This document shows positions 6,319 through 14,221 of a stretch of 15,414 nt of DNA, piece after piece. Position numbers and translations under genes: made by a program. The notes below the pieces were generated by a model. That model saw only the letters and a program-made list of their open reading frames with translations, did not search any database and was not told the DNA's origin. The stretch lies in assembly GCA_964397555.1 (NCBI GenBank), contig CAYNJF010000047.1, positions 1 through 15,414 of the forward strand, in the 5' to 3' direction. The stretch is from CAYNJF01 sp964397555. GTDB lineage: Bacteria; Pseudomonadota; Gammaproteobacteria; Berkiellales; Berkiellaceae. The stretch's first letter is position 1; every line of letters begins with the position of its first letter.

Positions 6319-9084
6319 TTAGCCGAACTTCACCCCTGAAAGCACGTCTTTGGCTTCTTGTGCTTTCGGGCTAGGTGACAGTGGAAACTCATCTGCTTTG
6401 TGTGCATCAAAGGCCACGACGAACGCTTGTGGTCTTGAGCTCATAGGGGCCTGAGCATGTGGATATTTCTCTTTCATAAAGTCTATCGATTTATTCACAT
6501 TCTCAAGGACTGAGGTCGCCTGTGTGTTATCACGGACAAACTCTAGCGCCCCAATCAAGTGCCCAGCTCGCTTGGCGCCAACGTCGGTAAACGTGGTCAT
6601 TCCTTTGGCAAGATCGGCGGCCATCGACGGGTTAAATTTGGCAATTTCTACCACTTTCTCAGCAATGGCTCGATACCCCTCACCACTGTCGTGGTGGAAG
6701 CCACTCATGTTTGAAGACATGAAGACTCGAAAAACACAACGCATCAAATTAGGGTTTTTGATGTCAAAGGCTTCATGCGCACAAAGCTCATTCAGTGTAT
6801 TTCGAGGATCATCCGTCGGTCTTTTCGCTTGCATGGCAAAGAACTTCTCAACCACCAAAGACTCGTCTTTAAATTGACCGTAAAAGGACTGCATCAACGC
6901 GTCGGTTTGAACTTTGCAGGCTGGACTGATGGTCGAACATGCCATGACCGCATTCAAAGCGCCTAACCTATCGGTCATGTTGGACGCGGTATAAAATCGC
7001 TCAACGGATTGGCCCAACCAATGACCATTGCTAAGGCCGGCATCCAAACGACAAAGGCGACCAAGCGCAAAGTTCTTCATTGAACGCATGCGGGCGTTCT
7101 CAGGGGTATAATCATCAGGACAATCAAGCTCACTCACCAGTTTGGCTAATTTATCATTGTTTTGAATGGTAAAGTCATTTTGGATCTTGCCGTATGCTTC
7201 TTTGAGTTTTCTTGGCTCAAAGGTCTCCATCATGCGGGCCATGGTTTTGAAGTCGGGTAAGCTAAGCATGTTGACACGCAAACGATAATCTAAAGATTCA
7301 TCGTTTAAGACTTTGCTCATGGCATCTTGATAGGCTTGATACTCATCAACGTCAACACAATCATTAAAGACTGACATCAGCATACGCTTATGAAGCGCCT
7401 CACAGGCACTGTAACGATTGAATTCATTGGTATCGTTTTCAATCAGCTTGATTAACGATGCATTGGAGTACACGTCGTAACTTAAATTAACCGGCGCTGA
7501 GAAGTTTCTAAGAATCGATGGGATTGGTTTGGAAGTCACGCCCTCAAACACAAACGACTGCTCGGACTCTCTCATGTGACATATTTGATCATGAGAAGCC
7601 GGCGTGCCATCGGCATAAACCAAGCCCATCTCAATCGGGATATGAAAGGGCTCTTGGGGATTACCGTCTAAGTCAGGACGGCAGGTTTGTTTGAAGCTGA
7701 TGGTATACGTTTGAGCCATGGGATCATATTGCTCGGTGAAGCTTAGCTGAGGGGTTCCCACTTGAGTGTACCAGCGTTTGAACTGAGTTAAATCTTCACC
7801 GGTTGAGCGCTCAACAGAGCCTAAGAACTGATCAAGATTGACTGCTTGACCATCAAACTCATCAAAATAGTTTTTCATCGCCACGCGAAAGGTATCCAAT
7901 CCGATCATGTTGGAGAGCATGAACAACAATTCAGCCCCTTTGTAATAGGTCGTAGCGGTGTAAAAATTCTCAATGGATTCGTATTCGGTGTTCAGCACCG
8001 GATGCGCATTTGGACCAGCATCTTCTGGGAATTGCGCCGATTTGACCACATCGACGTTTTCGATGCGGTTGTTGGTAAACCCAATCATGGTATCAAGAAA
8101 CTCTTGCTCTTTACGAGTGGCCAGCCCCTCTTTTAACGAAAGATAGGCCCAGTGCTCAACCGTCACACGATTCCCTGCATAGTTGTGGTTAAATTCATGA
8201 GAGATTACGGTTGCGATGCGCTCGAAATTTGAGTCCGTTGAAATATTAGGCGTGGCTAAAAGATCGGCCGCATTGAATAAATTGAGGCCTTTGTTTTCCA
8301 TTGCGCCCATATTAAAGTCGCGCATACCCACGATGTTATACACATCTAAATCATACGGTAACTGATAAGCCTCACGGTCCCAATTCATGGCATCGCGCAG
8401 CATGCGCATCGCAAAGGCCGTCTTTGCAATGTCTTGCTCATCAGCAAATATCTTTAAATCAATGTCTCTGCCATCCTGCTCTAGCGTCTCATGATTTAAA
8501 GAAAGCTTACCCGCGACAAGGGCAAACAAATACGATGGTTTTGGGTAGGGGTCGTGATACGTTACTTCTCGTGTATGCCCGAATGTTCTATCTGAGGTTA
8601 CGTTACCGTTTGAAAGCATCACCGGCGTTTCTCGAACGTCGCTTCGAATCGTCGTGGTAAAGATGGCTAAGTTATTTGGTCGGTCTGGGAAATAGGTTAT
8701 TTGTCGGAAAGCCTCAGACTCGCACTGTGAGGTAAAATGACCGTTGGAGCGATAGATGCCAAGGCATGACTCATTCTTTTCAGGATGAATGCTGTTTTCA
8801 ATCGTAATTTCACAACGCTCAGGCAAGTTTTTTAGAGTGATGCCCATCTCATCGTATTGTATGTCATCCGCACTGACAGGCATTCCATTCATTCTAATGG
8901 AATGAAAATCAAGGTATTTTTCATCACCATCTAATCGCAAAGTACTTTGCTCATTGGCGTGCTTGGTGCGCTCTACAGTCATGATGCTTTTGACATGCGT
9001 GGTGTCTTTATCCAAATCAAACGTCAAATCAACATGAGAGACTTTATAAGCAGGAGGTTGATAATCGCTAAGATAGTGAGTCAT
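6319..9084 (-). CDS. pepN: Aminopeptidase N (M1 zinc metallopeptidase)
   Basis: Cytoplasmic zinc aminopeptidase that removes N-terminal residues from peptides in the last stage of protein turnover. The 921-residue protein is slightly longer than E. coli PepN (870). The substrate-binding GAMEN motif is at 260-264, the zinc site HEFNH at 296-300 with the third ligand E319 (in SLKEG), and the probable catalytic Tyr is Y380 (TTYYKGAE). These are offset by one from the E. coli positions. The motif reads HEFNHNYAGNR where E. coli has HEYFHNWTGNR, so the residues between the zinc ligands differ but the ligands are intact. No signal peptide is visible. AAGGA about 8 bases before the ATG supports the start. 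It appears to be transcribed alone. Confidence 0.96.
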   Translation of the reverse strand: MTHYLSDYQPPAYKVSHVDLTFDLDKDTTHVKSIMTVERTKHANEQSTLRLDGDEKYLDFHSIRMNGMPVSADDIQYDEMGITLKNLPERCEITIENSIHPEKNESCLGIYRSNGHFTSQCESEAFRQITYFPDRPNNLAIFTTTIRSDVRETPVMLSNGNVTSDRTFGHTREVTYHDPYPKPSYLFALVAGKLSLNHETLEQDGRDIDLKIFADEQDIAKTAFAMRMLRDAMNWDREAYQLPYDLDVYNIVGMRDFNMGAMENKGLNLFNAADLLATPNISTDSNFERIATVISHEFNHNYAGNRVTVEHWAYLSLKEGLATRKEQEFLDTMIGFTNNRIENVDVVKSAQFPEDAGPNAHPVLNTEYESIENFYTATTYYKGAELLFMLSNMIGLDTFRVAMKNYFDEFDGQAVNLDQFLGSVERSTGEDLTQFKRWYTQVGTPQLSFTEQYDPMAQTYTISFKQTCRPDLDGNPQEPFHIPIEMGLVYADGTPASHDQICHMRESEQSFVFEGVTSKPIPSILRNFSAPVNLSYDVYSNASLIKLIENDTNEFNRYSACEALHKRMLMSVFNDCVDVDEYQAYQDAMSKVLNDESLDYRLRVNMLSLPDFKTMARMMETFEPRKLKEAYGKIQNDFTIQNNDKLAKLVSELDCPDDYTPENARMRSMKNFALGRLCRLDAGLSNGHWLGQSVERFYTASNMTDRLGALNAVMACSTISPACKVQTDALMQSFYGQFKDESLVVEKFFAMQAKRPTDDPRNTLNELCAHEAFDIKNPNLMRCVFRVFMSSNMSGFHHDSGEGYRAIAEKVVEIAKFNPSMAADLAKGMTTFTDVGAKRAGHLIGALEFVRDNTQATSVLENVNKSIDFMKEKYPHAQAPMSSRPQAFVVAFDAHKADEFPLSPSPKAQEAKDVLSGVKFG

Positions 9085-9239
9085 TTATAAATCCTTTTAT
9101 TATGATGACAGCACTTCCATGATATACAGGCATCACCAAATGTCCAGGTAAAAACCAGTGTTTTTGACTGTTCCTTTGATCAGAGATGAATGAAAAACCA
9201 GCCATTTGCGCTTTGCCTGTTAGCCCTCAATAATGAAGG

Positions 9240-9245
9240 TATAAG
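9240..9245 (+). promoter_or_regulatory. Possible -10 element for gshA-gshB
   Basis: TATAAG matches five of six positions of the sigma70 -10 consensus and would start transcription about 14 bases before the gshA ATG. No convincing -35 hexamer lies 16-18 bp upstream. The rest of the 181 bp pepN/gshA divergent spacer (9085-9265) shows no gene or strong repeat. Confidence 0.25.
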
Positions 9246-9265
9246 CGCAGAACAAAAGGCAGTTC

Positions 9266-10534
9266 ATGACATCAAGCACCATTCCCCACCTTCGCACAGC
9301 AACAAACAAGCTTGAGTATGCCTTAGAAAAAAAATTGGTCTTTGAGCAAGTGGCCATTGAGGCTTGGTTCAAACGCCAATGGTCCTCGCATCCCCCACTT
9401 GCCACCTCCTCTGTGGATTTAAGGCATTGCGGTTACAAACTATCTCCCATAGACACCAACATCTTTCCCGCTGGGTTCCATAATCTCAGCGAGCACGGAA
9501 AGGAACTTGCGGTGTGGGCCGCCTCACAGACGTTTGATGACATTCACTCGAACTGTAAAAACATCACGTTGATCCCTGAATCACACACGCGCAACCCAAG
9601 CTATTTTGAATCGATGGCAACGCTCAAATCCATTTTGAATCGAGCGGGTTTTGAAGTAACAATCGGTTCCTTGCTTGCCTTAGAAAAACCCCTTTCAATC
9701 CCAACCCAAAATGAGACACTGACGATATTTCCTATTCACCGTCATCAAGATGAGATTTATGTGAATCAACAACGCTCTTGCTTGATTGTTCTCAATCATG
9801 ATCTCTCCGATGGAATGCCTGATGTGTTGCAAGGGATCGATCAGCCGGTTGTACCTAGTCCAACGATGGGCTGGACTCATCGCTCAAAACACCATCATTT
9901 TGTATGTCTTGATACACTGGTTCAATCCTTTGCTCGTGAGTTTAAAATCGATCCTTGGCAGATCATGCCTTATCATGAACCAGTGCGGGAATTGGATTTT
10001 TCTCAAAAAGAGATCTCTGAGTCTTTGGTCAATGCCGTTGACTCCGTGTTAAAAAAAACTCGAGATAAGTACCTCGAATACGAGATCAAAGATACCCCTT
10101 ATGCCGTCATCAAATCCGATCAAGGGACTTATGGGATGTCGGTGATGATGGTTCAATCCACCGATGAGTTGGTGAGCATGAATCGTAAACAACGCAATAA
10201 GATGAGCACCAATAAAGGGGGCAATCAAGTGAGCTCTGTGATTGTTCAAGAGGGAGTGCACACCAGTGAAACCATCAGGAGTCATCCATGTGAGCCGGTG
10301 GTTTACATGATAGGTAAACACGTCATCGGAGGCTTTTACCGCATTCATAAGGCAAAATCGGCCACCGATAATCTGAATTCACCTGGCATGCACTTTGAGC
10401 CACTGCCTTTTGAAACGTGCTGCCATACGCCGGATCAAAGACTGAGCCCTCATGAACCCGAAAACCAATTTTATGCGTTTAGCGTCATAGCCAGACTAGG
10501 TCACCTTGCCACCCTCAGAGAGTTTCAACCATGA
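9266..10534 (+). CDS. gshA: Glutamate--cysteine ligase, proteobacterial (Acidithiobacillus ferrooxidans) type
   Basis: Catalyses the ATP-dependent joining of glutamate and cysteine to gamma-glutamylcysteine, the first step of glutathione synthesis, in the cytoplasm. The 422-residue protein does not look like the long E. coli GshA or the plant type. It matches the separate family first described in Thiobacillus ferrooxidans (TIGR02049 as remembered). The clearest block is SVDLRHCGYKLSPIDTNIFPAGF (49-71, with a strongly conserved DTN-FPAGF core); the C-terminal half carries lysine- and acid-rich ATP-grasp-like segments (YAVIKSDQGTYGMSV, VYMIGKHVIGGFYRI). The ATG at 9266 follows a modest AAAAGG. 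The TGA overlaps the gshB ATG by 4 bases (ATGA), so the two are translationally coupled, and gshB next door strongly supports the assignment. Confidence 0.9.
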   Translation: MTSSTIPHLRTATNKLEYALEKKLVFEQVAIEAWFKRQWSSHPPLATSSVDLRHCGYKLSPIDTNIFPAGFHNLSEHGKELAVWAASQTFDDIHSNCKNITLIPESHTRNPSYFESMATLKSILNRAGFEVTIGSLLALEKPLSIPTQNETLTIFPIHRHQDEIYVNQQRSCLIVLNHDLSDGMPDVLQGIDQPVVPSPTMGWTHRSKHHHFVCLDTLVQSFAREFKIDPWQIMPYHEPVRELDFSQKEISESLVNAVDSVLKKTRDKYLEYEIKDTPYAVIKSDQGTYGMSVMMVQSTDELVSMNRKQRNKMSTNKGGNQVSSVIVQEGVHTSETIRSHPCEPVVYMIGKHVIGGFYRIHKAKSATDNLNSPGMHFEPLPFETCCHTPDQRLSPHEPENQFYAFSVIARLGHLATLREFQP

Positions 10535-11478
10535 GTCACACCATCGGGTTTATTTGCGATCCCATTCATACCTTAAATCCGCAAAAAGATTCAACCATGG
10601 CCATGATGCATGAAGCTCAGTCACGCGGGTGGTCCGTTGCGTACATAGACTATGCCACACTCGCGCTTAATCAAGATGGCGTGTCAGCAAAAGTCGATTG
10701 GCTGGACATTCATTCCTGTGCCAGCCCATGGTATACCATAAAAAAATCTACCACGATCCATTTGAACGAGTGCTCGGCCGTTCTCATGCGAAAAGATCCT
10801 CCCTTTGATTTGACGTACCTGTATGCCACTCAAATGTTAAGTCTTTGTGAGCAACAAGGGACCTTGTGCCTCAACCCATCAAAAGCTCTGAGAGATTTTA
10901 ATGAAAAACTGGCCATCTTGTCTTTTCCGGATTTGATCCCTGAGACCTTAGTCACAAGCCATAAAGACACACTGGTTCAATTTACCCGCTCGAATCCTAA
11001 AACCGTATTCAAACCTTTGCACAGCATGGGTGGCGACTCCATTTTTGCTCTCGAACGAAACAGCAATAACCTCCATGCGTTGATGGATGCCATGACGCAA
11101 AAAGGGGCGGTGCCGATTATGGCTCAACGCTACATTCCTGACATCACACAAGGCGATAAACGAGTGTTAATCATTGATGGCGAACCCGTACCCCAGGGAC
11201 TTAAACGCATTCCAACGGAAGGTGATTTTCGAGGCAACCTGGCAGTCGGCGGTCGCTCACAAGGATTTGAGCTTAACAAAACCGAGCTGGAGCTTGCCGG
11301 CACAGTTGGGCGATGGCTTAAAGCACAAGGCATCATCTTCGCTGGCATTGATGTGATTGGGGATAAATTAACTGAAATCAACATCACAAGTCCGACCTGC
11401 GTACGAGAAATTGATGCCGCTTTTGGGCTCAACCTTTCAAAAACCTTAATGGATAAAATAGCAGCCCTTATCGATTAA
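10531..11478 (+). CDS. gshB: Glutathione synthetase (ATP-grasp)
   Basis: Adds glycine to gamma-glutamylcysteine using ATP to make glutathione, the second step after GshA. The 315-residue length and architecture match bacterial GshB: N-terminal domain with MRKDPPFD (86-93), NPSKALRDFNEKL (115-127), the ATP-grasp lid KPLHSMGG (161-168), QRYIPDI (199-205), GDFRGNLAVGG (231-241) and the metal-binding end TEINITSPTCVREID (281-295). All catalytic blocks look intact. It starts within the gshA stop codon. The product also serves as cofactor for the maleylacetoacetate isomerase at the left end of the window. No clear T-tailed terminator follows. Confidence 0.96.
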   Translation: MSHTIGFICDPIHTLNPQKDSTMAMMHEAQSRGWSVAYIDYATLALNQDGVSAKVDWLDIHSCASPWYTIKKSTTIHLNECSAVLMRKDPPFDLTYLYATQMLSLCEQQGTLCLNPSKALRDFNEKLAILSFPDLIPETLVTSHKDTLVQFTRSNPKTVFKPLHSMGGDSIFALERNSNNLHALMDAMTQKGAVPIMAQRYIPDITQGDKRVLIIDGEPVPQGLKRIPTEGDFRGNLAVGGRSQGFELNKTELELAGTVGRWLKAQGIIFAGIDVIGDKLTEINITSPTCVREIDAAFGLNLSKTLMDKIAALID

Positions 11479-11508
11479 CCATTCTTTATACGCATTTGGC
11501 CCCTTATC

Positions 11509-11575
11509 AAGGCGTTCCGGAAACCTCAAAGTTCGCCTTATGTTATCCTTATAACAAACGCCTTAAGGATAAGGC
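11509..11575. repeat. Cluster of interleaved inverted repeats upstream of shc
   Basis: The 120 bp between gshB and shc contains AAGGCG (11509-11514), TTCCGGAA (11515-11522), CGCCTTA (11534-11540), GTTAT-CCTT-ATAAC (11542-11555), a second CGCCTTA (11559-11565) and TAAGGC (11570-11575). GCCTTA/TAAGGC (11560-11575) forms a tight hairpin with a 4-base loop. The first AAGGCG can pair with either CGCCTT copy, and either copy can pair with TAAGGC, so alternative RNA folds are possible. This could be the gshB 3' end, an shc leader with attenuation, or operator sites. No confident promoter was found here. Confidence 0.4.
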
Positions 11576-11598
11576 TGTATAGGGGAACAAGGACAGGT

Positions 11599-13515
11599 AT
11601 GAGAATAACAGGTAAGCCTGAGCATGCATTGGATGAGCAAGGGATAACCGAAGATCAAATCTCGCAAGCGCGTCATCAAGCCATGGACTATTTAATAAAA
11701 CAGCAGCGTCCAGATGGTCATTGGTGCTTTGAGCTCGAAGCCGATTGCACGATCCCAGCGGAATACATCTTAATGATGCACTTTGTCGACGAAATTGATG
11801 CTGCCATACAGCATAAACTGGCGGCTTACTTGAAGGCAAAACAAAACGTCAGTGGTGGGTGGCCCTTGTATGAGGGGGGTCCTGATGACATCAGCTGTTC
11901 GGTTAAATCTTACTACGCGTTAAAGCTTGCCGGAGAGTCCATAGACAGCGAGCCCATGAGCAAGGCTAAGCAGGCTATTTTGTCCATGGGCGGTGCCGCC
12001 AAATCAAATGTGTTTACTCGCATCGCTCTTGCGCAGTTCCAGCAAGTCCCTTGGCGAGCTGTGCCCTACATGCCCATTGAGCTTATGTTTGCACCTCGCT
12101 GGTTTGTTTTCCATTTGTCCAAAGTCTCGTATTGGTCAAGGACGGTGATGGTGCCGTTATTGTTGCTCTGCTCTGAAAAAATTCAAGCGGTCAACCCGAC
12201 TAAGGTTGATATTCAAGAGCTGTTTATCACCCCTCCTGACAAAGAGCGCCACTATTTTCCTGTCCGTTCGCGACTCAATCGCCTATTTCTTGGTCTGAGT
12301 CATTTTGGTCGAGCCATGAACTGGGTATTCCCCAAATGGTTGCATCGAAAAGCTTGTGAGAAAGCCTTGGATTGGACGGTGGAGAGGCTCAATGGGGAAC
12401 ACGGATTAGGGGCTATCTTTCCGGCTATGGTTAATGCCTTTGAGGCGTTAAAATATTACGGCCGTGAGCAAGACAAGCCTCATGTTGAGACTGCACGAGC
12501 CGCGTTAAAAAGGCTCATCATTGAGCGGGCCGATGAAGCCTACGTTCAGCCCTGTGTTTCTCCAATCTGGGATACTGCTCTTGCAGTTTGCGCACTCAAC
12601 GCGAACGATGCAAGTCATCCCAGCATCAGCCATGGTATTGACTGGCTCAAGGGCCATCAAATCCTTGATGAGCCTGGTGATTGGCAGTACTTTAGACCCA
12701 AACTTCAAGGAGGGGGTTGGGCCTTTCAGTATCAAAATGCTCATTATCCTGACTTGGATGATAGTGCCCTCATTGTATGGCTCATGGCCAAAACTAAGGA
12801 TAAGTCACATCATCAAATGTCCATGCTTCGTGGCGCACAATGGTTAGCAGGCATGCAAAGTTCAAATGGCGGATTTGCCTCCTTTGAAATTGACAATAAC
12901 TCGCCTTACTTAAATGAGATCCCTTTTGCCGATCACGGCGCTTTGTTGGATCCCCCTACGGTCGATGTCAGCGCACGTTGTGCGATGGCATTTGCCGCGC
13001 TCGATGAATCCATGTATCAAACCTCGATTATTGACTGTGTGAATTACTTGCTTGATGAGCAAGAGTCGAATGGTTCTTGGTTTGGTCGATGGGGCACCAA
13101 TTATGTCTATGGCACCTGGTCGGTGCTCATGGCTCTAAAAGAAATTGGCTTTAAAGCAAACCATCCTAGTGTGCATGCCGGGCTAGCTTGGCTAAAACAA
13201 GTTCAAAACAGCGACGGTGGATGGGGTGAAGATAATGGAAGTTATTTTGATCCTCCCATAGGCCAAGTCCCCTCACCTAGTACCTCGTTTCAAACCGCTT
13301 GGGCGTTGATTGCTCTTTTAACGTATGATCAACATGAATGCGAGCACGTCAAGCGTGGGATTCAATACCTAGTGAACACTCAACGCCATGGAACCTGGGA
13401 AGAACCTCAATTTACCGCACCCGGTTTTCCTAGAGTTTTTTACCTAAAATATCACGGTTATTCGCATTATTTTCCATTATGGGCTCTAGGCCTGTATCAA
13501 AAGGAGGGTTCATGA
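11599..13515 (+). CDS. shc: Squalene-hopene cyclase
   Basis: Membrane-associated class II triterpene cyclase that folds squalene into hopene/diplopterol, the committed step to hopanoids. The 638-residue protein has the normal family length. The acid motif is DLDDS (385-389), where D385, D387 and D388 fill the DxDD positions and protonate squalene. Several QW repeats are visible, including SNGSWFGRWGTNYVYGTW (490-507), QNSDGGWGEDNGSY (536-549) and the C-terminal PRVFYLKYHGYSHYFPLWAL (611-630). The region MPIELMFAPRWF (158-169) is the usual monotopic membrane face. AAGGA at 11589-11593 supports the ATG. The TGA overlaps the next ATG by 4 bases, so it leads a shc-hpnG-hpnN operon. Confidence 0.97.
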   Translation: MRITGKPEHALDEQGITEDQISQARHQAMDYLIKQQRPDGHWCFELEADCTIPAEYILMMHFVDEIDAAIQHKLAAYLKAKQNVSGGWPLYEGGPDDISCSVKSYYALKLAGESIDSEPMSKAKQAILSMGGAAKSNVFTRIALAQFQQVPWRAVPYMPIELMFAPRWFVFHLSKVSYWSRTVMVPLLLLCSEKIQAVNPTKVDIQELFITPPDKERHYFPVRSRLNRLFLGLSHFGRAMNWVFPKWLHRKACEKALDWTVERLNGEHGLGAIFPAMVNAFEALKYYGREQDKPHVETARAALKRLIIERADEAYVQPCVSPIWDTALAVCALNANDASHPSISHGIDWLKGHQILDEPGDWQYFRPKLQGGGWAFQYQNAHYPDLDDSALIVWLMAKTKDKSHHQMSMLRGAQWLAGMQSSNGGFASFEIDNNSPYLNEIPFADHGALLDPPTVDVSARCAMAFAALDESMYQTSIIDCVNYLLDEQESNGSWFGRWGTNYVYGTWSVLMALKEIGFKANHPSVHAGLAWLKQVQNSDGGWGEDNGSYFDPPIGQVPSPSTSFQTAWALIALLTYDQHECEHVKRGIQYLVNTQRHGTWEEPQFTAPGFPRVFYLKYHGYSHYFPLWALGLYQKEGS

Positions 13516-14216
13516 TTGAACCGATAGCAGTTTTGGTCAACTCAAAACTGGAAGCCAAAACTTTTTATCAAAAACGATTACGTGAAAGCATTCATCACAT
13601 CCATGATGATCTCATCGTTGCCATCGTTCCCAAAACAAAAGAAGCCATTGATAATACCTGCGATCAATTAGCCGAAATGGGTGTAAAAGGGTTTGTCAGC
13701 TGGGGATTTGCCGGGGGGTTAAGTGATGAGGTTAAACCCGGTTCTTTAATCATTCCAGATCGGATCATCCATCCGTTTGGACCAACTCTCGAAACTAGCC
13801 AAGCGCTTAAGCAGCAAGTATTGCTTTCTTTACCTGGGCATCTACCTTGTCTACACGAAAGTCTGGCTCATAGCGATCATGTATGCCATACCCGCCAAGA
13901 TAAAACTAGGCTTCATGAACGCACCGGTGCCGTTGGCGTCGATCAAGAAAGTTATCTTATTCTAAACTGCGCAAGAGCCTTAAATCTTCCGATGATATCC
14001 GTGCGAGTGATCTTAGATGATTTAGACACCGAGTTACCACTCGACATTGAGGCGCTTCAGGGCCCCAATGGTTCTCTCAATCTGTTTGAGGTGGCCAAAC
14101 GTTGCTTTCGCCCCTCTCAGTGGTCCGTGTATTATAAGCTCAACCAACAGTACGCGACCTCTTCAAAAGTCTTGAGCCAAGCCAAGACCTTGATATCACC
14201 GCAACCTAGAGCTTAA
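13512..14216 (+). CDS. hpnG: Adenosylhopane nucleoside phosphorylase-like protein
   Basis: By position after shc and by fold this is HpnG, the nucleoside phosphorylase family enzyme that removes adenine from adenosylhopane to give ribosylhopane on the way to extended hopanoids. The 234-residue protein shows VSWGFAGGL (62-70), the phosphate/ribose loop of the purine nucleoside phosphorylase and MTA/SAH nucleosidase superfamily, and AVGVDQES (140-147), the ribose-binding strand. In the superfamily this usually reads DMES or DMEG, so Q145 replaces a ribose-contacting Met. The start at 13512 overlaps the shc stop (ATGA) and AGGAGGGT lies just before it; a longer frame from 13479 would run inside shc. 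It could instead be a broader nucleosidase, but the operon favours HpnG. Confidence 0.82.
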   Translation: MIEPIAVLVNSKLEAKTFYQKRLRESIHHIHDDLIVAIVPKTKEAIDNTCDQLAEMGVKGFVSWGFAGGLSDEVKPGSLIIPDRIIHPFGPTLETSQALKQQVLLSLPGHLPCLHESLAHSDHVCHTRQDKTRLHERTGAVGVDQESYLILNCARALNLPMISVRVILDDLDTELPLDIEALQGPNGSLNLFEVAKRCFRPSQWSVYYKLNQQYATSSKVLSQAKTLISPQPRA

Positions 14217-14221
14217 TCGTG

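Noticed and set aside
8170..8200. Altered zinc motif HEFNH in PepN as evidence of an inactive enzyme
   Set aside because: Both histidines, the catalytic Glu, the third ligand E319, GAMEN and the Tyr are intact; only the variable positions differ.
10049..10348. Open frame of 99 codons on the minus strand inside gshA
   Set aside because: It is an antisense shadow of a well-supported gene, with no ribosome site and no recognisable domain. The same applies to other internal frames, such as 6524-6877 and 14466-14666.
12751..12765. DLDD at the squalene-hopene cyclase active site as an anomaly against DVDD
   Set aside because: The family motif is DxDD with a variable second residue, so the catalytic aspartates are all present.
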